Shown: positions 50,882-62,215 of the stretch, one piece after another
Layout of the letters: each line of letters opens with the position of its first letter
Position numbering within the stretch: position 1 is the first letter of the stretch
Origin: Parietichytrium sp. I65-24A
Taxonomy: Eukaryota > Sar > Bigyra > Thraustochytrida > Thraustochytriidae
Length of the DNA stretch: 64,000 nt
Assembly: GCA_012862575.1 (NCBI GenBank)
Contig: BLSF01000039.1
Location: forward strand, 1,695 to 65,694
Direction: 5' to 3'
Made by a program: the position numbers and the translations under genes
Notes under the pieces: generated by a model
What the model saw: the letters and a program-made list of their open reading frames with translations, nothing else
Databases searched by the model: none
Told to the model about the DNA's origin: nothing

Positions 50882-51610
50882 TTACAGAGCCTTGAGGTGC
50901 TGGCTACCGAGAGGAGTCGATGCCAGGGAACCGTCGGATGCCGGAGAAGATTGCTCCAGCCTATTTCTATTGGCCATAGCGCGAACATGCTGCTTGTACG
51001 CCCAGATGGTCCATCGGTAGTCCAAGTTGGCCAGAACCACGCATATCACAAAATGTGGCCATGGGCAGACGGTGTAAAACTGAGCAGCACGAATCAGGGA
51101 CACAATGGCAAGTGGGCAGCGGTAAAGACTCTGGACTCCAAGAATGAGCAAAGGCAGAAACGACCATCGGAAGCGGAGCCTGTGCAAGGTGTACAATGGC
51201 CCGATCACCTGGCAGGAAAGAGCAGCCACAGCCAGTCCGAGGAACGAAGTGTCGAGCTCAGGAGCGTAGAGGTAGATAAAATATGCATATCCTCCGGAAA
51301 CCACGTGGTGCGCGATTGAGTCCCACGGTAAGTGCATGCGTGAGGACTGCTTCTTGAGCATCCAGAGCTCAGCGGTCAAGTCAGCTGCCTCAAAAATTGC
51401 TTGGATGATGTAAAGGGACTGGATTGCCTCCACAGACCATACCGAAGCATCGTATGAGAAGGGCACGAAGAAGTTACTCTGCGCGATGAAAGAGATGGAC
51501 AAAAACGCAACAACCACCTGCACGACAGTCTTCACAAGTGCCCACATCAAGAATCTGCGCGGGTATGAGCGGCGCTGCTTCTCAGAGCTCTTCTGCGTGA
51601 CCTCGCCCAT
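50882..51610 (-). CDS. Multi-pass membrane protein, probably TLC-domain type
   Basis: The first minus-strand ATG is at 51610 (MGEVTQKSSEKQRRSYPRRF), giving 242 residues. Hydrophobic segments: LVKTVVQVVVAFLSISFIA, IQSLYIIQAIFEAADLTAEL, GGYAYFIYLYAP, FLGLAVAALSCQVIGPLYTL, FLPLLILGVQSLYRCPLAIV, and FVICVVLANLDYRWTIWAY. The stretch WDSIAHHVVSGGYAYFIYLY has the D-x2-x-HH histidine pair of TLC (TRAM/LAG1/CLN8) proteins, followed by a helix and LYTLHRLRFR. TLC proteins include ceramide synthases and membrane-lipid modulators (TLCD). It lacks the longer ceramide-synthase LAG motif, so if TLC it is a TLCD/TMEM136-type member. The family call is moderate; being a membrane protein is certain. Confidence 0.55.
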   Translation of the reverse strand: MGEVTQKSSEKQRRSYPRRFLMWALVKTVVQVVVAFLSISFIAQSNFFVPFSYDASVWSVEAIQSLYIIQAIFEAADLTAELWMLKKQSSRMHLPWDSIAHHVVSGGYAYFIYLYAPELDTSFLGLAVAALSCQVIGPLYTLHRLRFRWSFLPLLILGVQSLYRCPLAIVSLIRAAQFYTVCPWPHFVICVVLANLDYRWTIWAYKQHVRAMANRNRLEQSSPASDGSLASTPLGSQHLKAL

Positions 51611-52363
51611 CTTCTCGTTTCGGTCCAGCTGCTTTTGTCGCCTTCTCACGTCCGACACTCTGCAACTTCCGCGGCCACGCGCAGGGTTTCTAAAGCTACG
51701 TTGCGCTCGCTGCTTCCCAGGCAGTCTTCAATGACGGCGATGGCAACGTGCGTTCTATCAGCAATTGGAGGAGCCCCGACAGCGACTGTGGTGTGAGCAC
51801 AGGGAGTCTTCAAGAGCGCCAGCGAGAGAGTGATGAGGGCTGCCACAGACGCAGTGCACGGTCTCGCTGTTGAGGTTATGCCCTCGATAAGCGCCAGGGT
51901 AGGGCCGGGGGAGAACTTTTGACTCGGTTTGTGTTTCCCTTGCTAGCCCTCCTCGTAGCAGCCAGCCGGCCGTCCGGCTAGAAGTCCTTGACACCAAAGT
52001 TGAAATTCCTCGCCTCTTCTTGCGGCCCGCCATATCCCGCCATGCCTTGCTCACCGGATGGCACGCTTTTCCTCGAGTTCGCATTTCACATTAATTTTGA
52101 TTTCACATTTCACTTTTTTCGCATTTTTCGCATTCCGCACCATTCGGCTGCTGTGAACTTATCACGTAGGTTACCCAAACTCTATTCTTTCTCTTCGGAA
52201 GCCGAAGGTGCTAGCAAGTACCGGTATAGTACATACCACTCACGGCAGTACCAAGTCATAGCGGAAGTGCTATCACTTGGTGACAAGTTACTGGCCGCTC
52301 AGTCCTGCCTAACTTTGGGATAATAGTAGGTGGGTAGCCTTTGCTCCGTACTGTGAGCAAGTA

Positions 52364-52398
52364 TTTCNTTCTTTCACTTCTTTCACTTCTTTCACTCT
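52364..52398. repeat. TTTCACTTC short tandem repeat with an N
   Basis: Three imperfect TTTCACTTC units; base 52368 is N, so the assembly is uncertain here. Confidence 0.8.
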
Positions 52399-54253
52399 TT
52401 GATTAAACTCTTTGTCATGATGCTGGGGTGAGTGTCAGTATGTGTCAGTCAGCGAAGTCCCTCAAATGATCTCAGCTTTCGAGGCCGTTCAGCTTCCAGA
52501 TAAAGGCAGTGCCGGCAGTCAGTGGCAACTCACTCTGCCGAACTTGGCTTGCTTGCACCAGCACTTGTTACCGATTCAGCGAGATGCGAATGGCAGTTTG
52601 ATTGATTTGTTTGAATCTACCAGTAGCCTGCTTCCCGTCTGAAAGGAAATTGCGGATTGGTAAACCCACGCGCTCGAGCACGTCGAATGCTGTCATCATA
52701 CTCATCATACAACTCCGAGTCGTTCTCGCATGGTTGTGTTGCGGGCTTGACTATGTTTGACTGTGGCAAACAAAAGCAGCTGGGCCATGCTGGGCCACCT
52801 AGTCTCGCGGTACTTCACCAACGAGCGTTACTACTCAACTACTCAATTACTCAACCTGCGGTTGTGATATGTTGTGATCGAGAAAGAAAATGAGCGCGAG
52901 AATCGCTGTCCGTGTGAGAGCTCAACCGTGCGTCGCTCTTACTCTTGCCTCGGGTTTTATTTAATTTTGATTTTTGTCTTATTGAGCGAGCTGTTGTTTT
53001 GGCATGCAGATACATGCAGAGTCAATGCAGACTCTTTGTGCGGCTGGAACCAACCTGGAGGGTAGATTCATCCTGTGTGGGCCGTTCACCGTTCTCTCAC
53101 CGATACTCAGCCTAACGAATTGACGGACTTGTTCGAAACGACTTAGGTTCGAGTTGACAAATGCAGTCCACAGCCAAGGAGACGACGAAAGAAATAGATT
53201 GCAGCTGAGGGCGAAATTCGCGTTCATCAACCCGGGCCACTAGGAACATTTAACGAAAAACATGGCACGACTAAGTGTAAATAACGCAAAGCAGGGTTGG
53301 ACTAAGACATGGATGGAGATCAAAATACCTTGGCGCAAAAGAGCGACGTCGCACAAATACGTCACAAGTTCTTTTGTTCGCCGTAGAATCTGTAATGAAT
53401 AACGAGCTATTCCACAAGACATAGAAGTCAGTTAAGGCTGTTATGACGACACCCAGGAACCCAACGCGGCGAGGATCGACGTTCGGCCTCGGTATAAGTT
53501 ATCGAGCAAAGAGCGTGGCTCATGGTGGTCATGGCTGGTTAGTAATGATTGGCGGCAAGTGGAGTTCATCCGCGCCAAAGCTTGACTGGCCATGACTCTA
53601 GTAGCTAGCTAGCAGCACAGAAGATTGCCATTTCAACACTGGTTCCCGTGATTCCCCGTGATCGCGACATTCTCCCGATACTAGACCTAGCTACGTACTA
53701 CTCGGAAAGATAGCGACCTGTGGTAACCTGTGGTAACCCTCCATAGTGGGGAAGACACGCACCACGCAAGATCTCCCAGAAATCCAATCACGTCAATCAC
53801 GACCCCAAACTAACAAAAAAAAAAATAGGCGAGGAAAAGGGTCGTTCGTATGTCTGCGGAAAGCGCAGGAGGGATACACTGCAGCACCGGTCAGTCGGTT
53901 CTCAGACGCTCACAGCGAGTGCCGGTAGACAGTGTTGTCATAGAACTGCGCCCAAGAAAGTTCGTTGCTTTGCAAAGATCATGATCCTGCTGTGTCCAAC
54001 TTGCAACAGATTCGCAGATTCGGAATAACTCTATCAAAACCAAAAAATTTGGAATTCGGAACTAGTCGGAATGTCCACGCCCTAACAGTGTGAGAAACTG
54101 CGACCTGCCACATGCACTAATTTTCAGTTTCGTACACTGTACAGTTTCGGGGCGTTTTATTGAGTACTCTTTGCTTGGCTCTTTGCTTGGTACTGAGTAT
54201 CGAAACTATTCATCGAAACGGAATTCGGAATAATCATCAACTTGAGATTTCGT

Positions 54254-54287
54254 CTTCTGAATTCAGAAATTCAGAATTCAGAATTCG
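54254..54287. repeat. TTCTGAATTCAGAA palindrome cluster
   Basis: A perfect 14-bp palindrome followed by AATTCAGAATTCAGAATTC. Same family as 25911-25939. Confidence 0.85.
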
Positions 54288-54757
54288 GAGAAAACTCCAC
54301 GCCTCGAATAGGCTCCACTACGTACATCTTCTCATGTCTGGTAGTGTACTCTTACCGACGCCAATAGCCTAATACCAGTCGCGCAGTTGGACCGACGACT
54401 TTTCGGCGCAACAGCGTAAGCCACCATAGCGCCTGCTATCCACATCCCTACCAATTTTTTTACCAGCTTTCCTGTTGCATCCATTGCAACCCCCTGTCAC
54501 TACCAGCATCTACCAGCATCTCCCCAGCCACCCGCCAGGGACAGCTACTGACGACCAGGTGCATCGTTGGGGTTTAAGAGGTGTGAATAATTGCTGTTCT
54601 GAATTCTGAAAACCTTATTAGCGGCCGACAAAACTTTGGGCCTCAGAGAAGAGGTTTTCGATTTTCGACTGAGTTTCAAGTCCGCTTTCGGTGGCAGAGT
54701 GCAGAGAGCGCAGAGCATAGCAGCATAGCGCGATGTGATGTGATGGGAGATGTGAAA

Positions 54758-54772
54758 GAGTACTCAGTACTC
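54758..54772. repeat. GAGTACTCAGTACTC palindromic motif
   Basis: Two overlapping AGTACT hexamers; one of many intergenic copies of this motif family. Confidence 0.8.
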
Positions 54773-55493
54773 GCAGCCACCACAAGTGCCGACTGCATTA
54801 ACTGCAGCTCTTCTTGAGCTTTTTGATTGTTCGCCGAACACGTGACATTATCAGCATTCTCATGAAGGTGAACAGGCTACTGGACTCAGTACTGTGGATA
54901 CTGTGGACATTTCCGATTACAGCGCGATAGCAAATGCTACTCCATCACTGTAAGTCGTCGAAGCCTTAAGCCCCCGTAAGCCTACTCCCCGATTAAGGCA
55001 GATACTAACATTCTCGCTACGGCAAAGCTGACCATCACGATGACGGTCAGCTATCTGTCTAGAAGTCCGCACGTAGCCCTTAGTGGAAAGATCTAAATCA
55101 AGTGAAATGGGTCTAGGCTATCGGGGGGTAACTGATTACTATCATGTATTAGGATCTATTAGGGAAGATTTTTAGAGATGCCTAGAACACAACACTGCGC
55201 GCCACGCAGAAAAAGACACGAGAGTGGCTCTAAAGCCTGGTTTATCATAGGCAGTAGGACCTGCCGCGGCCCCTCACGGAGAAAAGGCAAGTAACAAGAA
55301 GGGAGGATTCCCCTCCAAACAACACAAAGGGGAAAGAGGAAAGGGGAAAGAAAGGAGTAGGAGGAGCAATGGAGGAGCTGTGCTGAGGGAGACCAGCTAG
55401 CTAGTCAGCGAGGAAACGGCCGTCGCGCGGACTCTTTCTGCGAATCACAACGCGTACGCGAATTGTGCCGCTCCCTGGCCTTTGCTCTCTGTC

Positions 55494-55534
55494 TCCCAGT
55501 GTCCCAGTGTCCCAGTGTCCCAGTGTCCCAGTGT
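55494..55534. repeat. (TGTCCCAG)n tandem repeat
   Basis: About five 8-bp units, 310 bp before the start codon of the LRR-kinase gene. Confidence 0.9.
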
Positions 55535-55841
55535 CTTGCGTCGCTCTTGCCGACGAGTTTTGGGAGGGAAGGTCGGGAATTTGAGTGGAGGTCCTTGAGT
55601 CCTGGGGTCCTGGGTGTGGGCGTCGTTTTTGTCTCTCCAATACTTGAAGTGCGCTGGGAGGGAGAGAGAGAGCGCGCTCTGGTTGATTAGGGAGGCGCCG
55701 AAGGAAGCGGACATCGACACGCTCGCTTCTCCTCTGTGGGGAAGGGGCTGGCTTAAGTGCGGGGTGCGGAGGTAGGATTCACGCGCCTGGAAACAAACTG
55801 GGAGGTAAAGCGGTCCCCGCGCGCGTGGGAGACGGTGGAAG

Positions 55842-58800
55842 ATGGGCCGCAAACGGGGCAGAGCGATGACCGTGGCGTGGGCCGCGGCAGCGGCGTTGGG
55901 AGTGTCGACGGGACAGGAGTGGGACTGCGGTTACCCATCCACGGACACGTCGCAGGAGCGACTGGTGATCTCGTGCTCGTATGGGTGCAATTCGTTCCTG
56001 TGCTGGGACTCGCTGGAGGAGGCGGCCTCAGATCTTTACTCGCTAGGCAAGAACTCGGCGGAGCTGGAGCTGCGGATCGCGTACTCGGAGAGCAGCATCT
56101 CTCTCTGTGATATCACGAATGCTTTGGCCTCGGCCTCTGATGTTCAGGACAATTTAGTACAGCTCAACATAACTGTGGCACCTGGTTTGAATGATACTTT
56201 CTCCCTCGTCACCCAGTATGCATACAAGTCCAGTAGCGAGATCAAAAAGCTATGTGGGTCACTTCCACAGGTGAAGAGTCTCGTTGTGTCAGGAGAGGGC
56301 CTCAGCGGGCGCATGAGCAAGCTGCTTCCTGTCTTTTCGTCAGATAAACTTGAGGAGCTGGTCGTAAAGTCGGCGTCCAATTTGACGATTAATTTTGACA
56401 CAGTAGTTTCGTATGAGCAGATCCAGTCCCTCGAGGCAGTGGATGTCAATTTGAAGGGCAACATCTCTTCACTTGCAGAGCTTCAATTCCTCGAGAGAAT
56501 AACCATCGTATCGGATCTTTTTGACGAGACAGTTTCGGGAAACATATCTCTTCCGGACAATTTGGACCGCGCAAATGAAACTTTAAAATCTGTCACTTTT
56601 GGCAGTTCGCGCTTTGTGGGGCAAATCCCACCCTCCTTTAGTCTGCTTGCCAATTTGACGACCCTTCGGATTAACGCTCCGAACCTGGATATGGCCCCGA
56701 TACCGACCTTTCTAGCAAACCTCTCAAAGTTGGAGATACTTTCCCTGTCAGACTGTAACCTGGAAGGCACCATACCCGAATTTCTCGCGACGATGGAGAA
56801 TTTGCTCTTTTTGGACCTGAGCGACAACAGTCTTAGCGGTGCTGTTCCTTCCAGTCTCTCCGGATCTGCCGTGACAAGCCTTGATCTTCACTCAAACGCC
56901 CTTACGGGGCAATACACGCTCCCAAAAAGCTCTGCTTACATGCCTGCCTATGTGAACGTGGCCAACAACGCACTTGAAGGCTTTGAGCCTTTCAGCAACG
57001 ACTCAATCGTGTCAAGCTTGACGTCACCCATCGATCCATTCTATCCACCCGGCCTCGCTGCGATCCCAAGCGACAGGTCTGCAGGATTTTATTTCTCAAC
57101 AACGACTATGACTTGCTCGTGTACATTACTCGATAGCCTGTGGGACATTGCACAACGCCTAAGTAACGGGCGCTATCTTGAAACCGCAGAGTCCACTTGC
57201 ATGTATGAGGCTTCAGAATCGGTATCGCAAATGCATCTTTCCATCGCTGACTATGCTGGAAGCCCGTGCAAAGACGATGGAGCGTACGCCAGCATTGACA
57301 CTGTAAAGTATGTTGGCAACGCCATTCAGGTCTCTTGGACCAGCCCAGCACCGAGCTCGACAGCCGAAACAGGGGTAGATCTTTTGGTCCAACTACTCGG
57401 CTCCACAGCTGCGTCGTGGGATACATTTGACTACCGATATGGGCAGTGCGGTGGGTGTGTACGATTCAACGCCGAGTACGACACGTTCAACGCCACGGCG
57501 TCCGTGAATAACTACTTCTTCGTGCGATACCGGCCAGAAAGCCAGACCACTGACTCCTGCTGCGCTGTCGTGGCCCAGAGATCCGATACTGACCAAAACT
57601 ATACTGTCTACATCAAGCGCTCTGACATCGATATTAGCAACGGCTATGTGTCGGTAACAGCTGTAAAACTCGCGCCCTTTAGCATTGGTGCTCCAACCGA
57701 GCCTGCTCTCCTGTTCGACTATCAGGCCGAAACGCAGGAGATCCAGCAGCCAGCAACCTTCCAGCTCGAGGTGGGCGCAGACGGCGGCCTGGTGTTAGAA
57801 TATGATGTGCTAAACTTTGGCTCGGAGAATATCTCCAACGCAAGCGTGCTCACTATGCAGTTCCGCGATGAAAGTTCCGATAGCGTAATCTACCAGGAAG
57901 ACATTCCAGGTCAGCAAGGTACAGTAGAGCTTTCGAGTCGCCTTGAGAAAATCACCGAAAACGCATACTCTGGAACCATTCTATTGCTTGAGGTGCTGGA
58001 TGCAACGTCATCCACAACAATATATACCGTAGAACTCAATGTGGTAGCCAAGCCGGTCCTAGTCAGCTGCCCGCCAGGTCGCGGTGCAAATGGCGACAGC
58101 AACTCAACTGGCTCGTATGCCCAGTCTGGAGACTCTTGTCAGATTTGTGCCGAGGGGTATTACAGCACGGGGGAAATGGTTGTGTGCCACAAATGCCCAA
58201 CGGGCACAACCACTGCGGAATCTGGTGCTTCAAGCTCCACGAATTGCTCCGTTGCGGCGAGCGGGTACCTTAAATTTTGCAACTCTCATGGCGAGTGTAC
58301 CTTTAGCTCTTGCCGTCCTGAAATGGATTGCACATATGCAGGGACGACCGTAGAGAACTTGTATCTGACCGAGGGATACTGGCGCTCGAGCACTCGCACG
58401 CTAGAAATTTACGAATGTCCTCATGCTTCCTTCTGTGAAGCTGTGCGGTACAGTAGCTCGACAAACTCGTCGTCGGATAGGCTCCTTCGACAGCTTGAAG
58501 ACGCTGAGCAAGTGATGCTTTGCTCTCCATTCCATTCTGGTATTGTTTGCAACACCTGCATTCAAGGGTACGGTCTCTCAGACGAAGGGTGTGTGGAGTG
58601 TACATCAGCTGTGGTGAAAACCCAGTACACCACCGCCACTGTACTTTTAGTTCTCCTTGGCGCATTTCTTTTCACACCATTTTTGCGCTTGATCCATCTT
58701 GCCGCTCGCTCAACCGGCAGTTTCCGAGATTTGGTATCTAGTTGCTGGATCAAGGTTGGAGTGTGCTGCTCCATGACCTGGCGCACTGTCCACAGCTCCA

Positions 58801-61800
58801 CGAAAGAGCCAGGAGCCGATGAGATTGGTCCAAATTCTCCAGGTTCGCAAGTGTCTACCTTGCAGCACAATCGAAAGGTCAGAAGAGCCAAGCGCAAAGG
58901 CCTCCGGCTGTACTTTGAAAAGTGCGTGTGGAACAAGGTGCTGATCCTGCTCGCCTTCTTTCAGATTTACTACTGCTACGCGAGATATTTTGACGTCAAC
59001 GAGCTACCCTTGCACGACTTTCTCGTCAAAGGGCTGGTACGATTCTCTTGTATTGTTCCTGATGATCACTACCTATCCTTGGTCATGTGGACTGCCGTTC
59101 CGATTTTGTACTTGATTTCAATTATGGTCGCGTTGTCGTGCTTCCACACACGCAGATGGATCGGGTACGACGCAAAGGTAGAAGCGTGGAACGCCGCACA
59201 GTTTACATCGTGGTTGGTCTTTCCGATCACCTGCGCGGAAATTTTTATCACGTTTCCATGCACAACAATTGGAGATGACTCGTACTTGCGGGGTGATCTC
59301 AAAACGCTTTGCTCGGGATCGAGGTACTCTTGGTGGGCGTCGTACGCTGGGATCATGGGTGCGGTATACATCATCGGCGTTCCTGTTGCGTACTTTTTGG
59401 TACTCTACTTTCACCGCTTTACCCTCAGAAAAGAGCGCTGGGATGATGGCCACATACACGAGGTCCGACCAATGTGGTTTCTGTACTTTCCGTACACCAA
59501 CAAAGCCTATTGGTTCGAGCTTTATGAGCTGTTCCGAAAGCTCATGCAAGTGACAGGGCTCGTTTTCCTGGTCCCCACTATCCGGCCCGTCACCGACGAG
59601 GACACAGAAACGCTCGAATTTTCTTCGACGTTTGACTCGTCACTCGGCAAAGACTTCCCGCAGGTTATTTTTTCCCTCTTTATTTCGCTCTCAGCTCTGT
59701 TCATGCTCCAAATTCTTCAGCCTTATCGGAATCGCTTTGACTCTGCATTTGCAAGCGTGTCCATGGCAAGCCTTTGTGCCGTCTGTGTCACCGTCATCGT
59801 GCTGGCAAATAGGAATGATGCCGCTGCCTACAGCGGGAGCTCGCAAACGGCAGCTTCCAACAGCGTCTGGATTGTCGGTGGCATTATCATGTTTGAAATT
59901 GGCGCTTTCGTGATTTTATCCTTGTACGACATGTTTCATCTCGGACAATATCCGGATAGGGAGGACGAAATGCGCGTCAAGATGAAGCGGAACTACTATC
60001 ACAGCATGCTCCCGACTCACGTCAACGACATCCCTCTCACCCCTCGCGGATCTCTGAACACCATCTCGAATTTTGGAAATGGGCTGGACACTCCGAATGC
60101 CGAGAACGACTTTTCGATTCAGCCGTATTGCTCCTCCTCGAGCTCTCGGCCAGGAGAGGGGGGAATCATGCAAGAGGCATTCGGCATGGACACCGACACG
60201 CCAAACGTTGCCCCAATGTCACTCAAGTTCATGTCGAGCAAGAATCTCAGGGTTCCGCGCGTTGATCAGATCAGCTTTCGCAACTCCATCGCGGACAAGA
60301 ATGATGGAAACAGTCAAGGAAATTCCTCCACAAACGGGTTCACTACCGCTGATGAGAGGTCCGCCGAAGATTCAGGGTTTAGACGAGTTGGGAACAATGC
60401 GATACAGATCTTTGGGGTTGAGTTTACGTCAGAGGGGTACAAGGGAGAGACGGGCCCGTACACAAAGATGGACGTTGTCAAGTTTGGGCTGCTTGGAACA
60501 GGTGCCAACGGGAGTGTTTCAATCGGCATCGACAAGAAGAGCTTGCAACTTCTTGCGGTAAAGGAGGCTTCAATTCACGAAACTTCGAGTGCAAAACAAG
60601 CCGTGCGAGAGGTCCTCGCCCTCAGTGCAAACGGCAATGGAGTTGAGAAGATAGACGGGGTGTCGAGTTGCCCGCAGTCCATCATGTTGTACAATGCATT
60701 TTACGACTCCAGAGCAGAGACTGTGTGTCTCGTGACAGAGTACGTCGAAGGAGGAACTCTTCAGAATGTGATCGACGACCACAAGCGCGCTCTCGGTAAA
60801 GGGCCTTCCCGGCTGGAGACTGATTTGCCAACGATGATTCGTAGGAGGCAAACTGTGTTGGACAGCGTCCACGCAAAGGAGACCTCTAGCTCGTATCCTG
60901 AGGCTTGGGCTCATGCAGATCCGGCCATTCTAGAGGAAGTTGCTGTGTGTAACGAAGCCATGCTTGCTCGAATTGCTCGGGACTTGCTTCTAGCCCTGGA
61001 CCATTTGCATAACAATGGATACTTGCATTTGGATATTAAGCCTTCCAACGTTCTCGTCGACCCAAGCGGCCACGCGAAACTGGCCGATTTTGGGCTCTCC
61101 CAACCGTTTTCTGACTATCGCCAAGATGGGGCCAAGTTCATCGGTACTCTCAAATATATGAGCCCGGAGCGGCTGCGGGGCGAGCCTGCATCCTACGTTA
61201 GCGACATATGGTCTGTTGGTCTGACTTTACTGGCTTGTACTCTGGGTCGATATCCTCTGCAATTCAACAACGATGGTGAGGTACACAGCGATCAGCGTGA
61301 ACTCTACTGGCTCTTGCTCGACCGCCTAGACAGGAATAGGGAGGCTCTGGAGGTTCCGGAGTTTGTCTGCGTTCGATCTACTACATCTGCTCCTAGGCGA
61401 GTCGCTGGTTTCTCGGGAAACTTTCGTAATTTTATTGCCAAGACTCTGGAATTGCGCGACAGCGATCGCCCAACCGCTCAGGCTCTTTTGAAGCATCCAT
61501 GGATTCTAGCTCACACCAAAGAGGCAACTGCAGACCTTGGAAAGCCGCCTTCGAACCCTCTATACTTTGATGAGTCCTGCATGGCTCTGGATAAAATTTC
61601 TTCGGCTTTGATGTCAAACTTTGCAAAGACCTGCATTCGTGAGAGGATGCCAAAGAGCCCATCCGGAGAGTCACAGTCCCTTGCCTCGACTCCGCAAGCA
61701 GAGTACCTACATGAGGGCAGTCTTGGAGAGCTTTGCCTGTCTGAGAACCAAGTTTCTACCCTCGCAAAGCAGCTGTCTCTGTCCAGAGAAATTGTCAAGT

Positions 61801-61853
61801 ACTCGCTCTTTGTTGCTGGTGACGCTGCCCGAGTTAAAGTGTCTTTTGAATGA
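55842..61853 (+). CDS. LRR receptor with about nine TM segments and MAP2K-like kinase
   Basis: One exon, 2003 residues, starting MGRKRGRAMTVAWAAAAALG (signal peptide). Residues about 180-355 are plant-type LRRs (NLTTLRI, KLEILSLSDCNLEGTIPEFL, NLLFLDLSDNSLSGAVPSSL). A beta-rich part follows, then a Cys-rich stretch (about 745-925: CPPGRG, CQICAEGYYSTG, CHKCPTGTTTAESG, CNTCIQGYGLS). About nine hydrophobic helices lie between 925 and 1365. After a Ser/Asn-rich linker is a kinase domain: LLGTGANGSVSIG (about 1548), VKEA (Lys about 1573), HLDIKPSNVLV (about 1729), ADFGLS (about 1749), GTLKYMSPERLRG (about 1770), SDIWSVGLTLL. YMSPERL is typical of MAP2Ks. HLD replaces HRD, so it is non-RD. An insert of about 60 residues precedes helix E. 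Probably a plasma-membrane sensor with direct kinase output. Confidence 0.88.
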   Translation: MGRKRGRAMTVAWAAAAALGVSTGQEWDCGYPSTDTSQERLVISCSYGCNSFLCWDSLEEAASDLYSLGKNSAELELRIAYSESSISLCDITNALASASDVQDNLVQLNITVAPGLNDTFSLVTQYAYKSSSEIKKLCGSLPQVKSLVVSGEGLSGRMSKLLPVFSSDKLEELVVKSASNLTINFDTVVSYEQIQSLEAVDVNLKGNISSLAELQFLERITIVSDLFDETVSGNISLPDNLDRANETLKSVTFGSSRFVGQIPPSFSLLANLTTLRINAPNLDMAPIPTFLANLSKLEILSLSDCNLEGTIPEFLATMENLLFLDLSDNSLSGAVPSSLSGSAVTSLDLHSNALTGQYTLPKSSAYMPAYVNVANNALEGFEPFSNDSIVSSLTSPIDPFYPPGLAAIPSDRSAGFYFSTTTMTCSCTLLDSLWDIAQRLSNGRYLETAESTCMYEASESVSQMHLSIADYAGSPCKDDGAYASIDTVKYVGNAIQVSWTSPAPSSTAETGVDLLVQLLGSTAASWDTFDYRYGQCGGCVRFNAEYDTFNATASVNNYFFVRYRPESQTTDSCCAVVAQRSDTDQNYTVYIKRSDIDISNGYVSVTAVKLAPFSIGAPTEPALLFDYQAETQEIQQPATFQLEVGADGGLVLEYDVLNFGSENISNASVLTMQFRDESSDSVIYQEDIPGQQGTVELSSRLEKITENAYSGTILLLEVLDATSSTTIYTVELNVVAKPVLVSCPPGRGANGDSNSTGSYAQSGDSCQICAEGYYSTGEMVVCHKCPTGTTTAESGASSSTNCSVAASGYLKFCNSHGECTFSSCRPEMDCTYAGTTVENLYLTEGYWRSSTRTLEIYECPHASFCEAVRYSSSTNSSSDRLLRQLEDAEQVMLCSPFHSGIVCNTCIQGYGLSDEGCVECTSAVVKTQYTTATVLLVLLGAFLFTPFLRLIHLAARSTGSFRDLVSSCWIKVGVCCSMTWRTVHSSTKEPGADEIGPNSPGSQVSTLQHNRKVRRAKRKGLRLYFEKCVWNKVLILLAFFQIYYCYARYFDVNELPLHDFLVKGLVRFSCIVPDDHYLSLVMWTAVPILYLISIMVALSCFHTRRWIGYDAKVEAWNAAQFTSWLVFPITCAEIFITFPCTTIGDDSYLRGDLKTLCSGSRYSWWASYAGIMGAVYIIGVPVAYFLVLYFHRFTLRKERWDDGHIHEVRPMWFLYFPYTNKAYWFELYELFRKLMQVTGLVFLVPTIRPVTDEDTETLEFSSTFDSSLGKDFPQVIFSLFISLSALFMLQILQPYRNRFDSAFASVSMASLCAVCVTVIVLANRNDAAAYSGSSQTAASNSVWIVGGIIMFEIGAFVILSLYDMFHLGQYPDREDEMRVKMKRNYYHSMLPTHVNDIPLTPRGSLNTISNFGNGLDTPNAENDFSIQPYCSSSSSRPGEGGIMQEAFGMDTDTPNVAPMSLKFMSSKNLRVPRVDQISFRNSIADKNDGNSQGNSSTNGFTTADERSAEDSGFRRVGNNAIQIFGVEFTSEGYKGETGPYTKMDVVKFGLLGTGANGSVSIGIDKKSLQLLAVKEASIHETSSAKQAVREVLALSANGNGVEKIDGVSSCPQSIMLYNAFYDSRAETVCLVTEYVEGGTLQNVIDDHKRALGKGPSRLETDLPTMIRRRQTVLDSVHAKETSSSYPEAWAHADPAILEEVAVCNEAMLARIARDLLLALDHLHNNGYLHLDIKPSNVLVDPSGHAKLADFGLSQPFSDYRQDGAKFIGTLKYMSPERLRGEPASYVSDIWSVGLTLLACTLGRYPLQFNNDGEVHSDQRELYWLLLDRLDRNREALEVPEFVCVRSTTSAPRRVAGFSGNFRNFIAKTLELRDSDRPTAQALLKHPWILAHTKEATADLGKPPSNPLYFDESCMALDKISSALMSNFAKTCIRERMPKSPSGESQSLASTPQAEYLHEGSLGELCLSENQVSTLAKQLSLSREIVKYSLFVAGDAARVKVSFE

Positions 61854-62215
61854 GTTGACTAGGTACCTGTGTCCGAAAAAAACTGTTTGCACAGTACTAG
61901 TACTCACAGTCAATACCGGTACTCTGGTAACTCGCAGTGAAGTACAGGTAAGATCTGTTAACATTGAACCCAAAAAACTGCGCGACCATGAGCATTACAA
62001 TGTGTTAGCAAACACCTGAGAGGTATCAAGCTACAGTTGCACTATGGTAAAGGCAGCAGCAACTGCACCCCATCGGTGCTGTTAATCCGCGGTTTCGAAG
62101 CAGATTGGGTCCCGGTTCAACCGGGGTGAGCAGACCCAAAACCGAAAAGTGCGAGCAGAGCACAAAGAGAGACTAAGAGAAAGACAGAAGAGTTTTAGAG
62201 AAGAGAGAAACGCCC
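61854..62215. other. Intergenic with AGTACT motifs
   Basis: No gene is seen. AGTACTAGTACT and ACCGGTACT motifs lie at 61893-61923, and a GGTTCAACC-containing GC hairpin at about 62107-62126. Confidence 0.55.

Larger units (their letters stand above)
51611..55841. other. Gene-poor 4.2-kb region
   Basis: I can support no gene here. A short frame at 52442-52642 reads smoothly but has no ATG at its start and no family match. Landmarks: one ambiguous base (N) at 52368 within TTTCACTTC repeats; GAATTC palindromes at 54254-54287 and 54594-54610; AGTACT palindromes at 54160-54200, 54758-54772 and about 54884; TGTCCCAG repeats (about 55494-55534). The last few hundred bases are the probable promoter of the LRR-kinase gene. 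Confidence 0.55.

Noticed and set aside
52442-52642. 66-codon frame with protein-like composition
   Set aside because: It begins at GTG rather than ATG, has no obvious flanking splice sites and matches no family I know; possibly a gene fragment.
62107-62126. tRNA T-arm-like GGTTCAACC
   Set aside because: Loop geometry is wrong (5-base loop) and there is no acceptor stem or anticodon arm around it.
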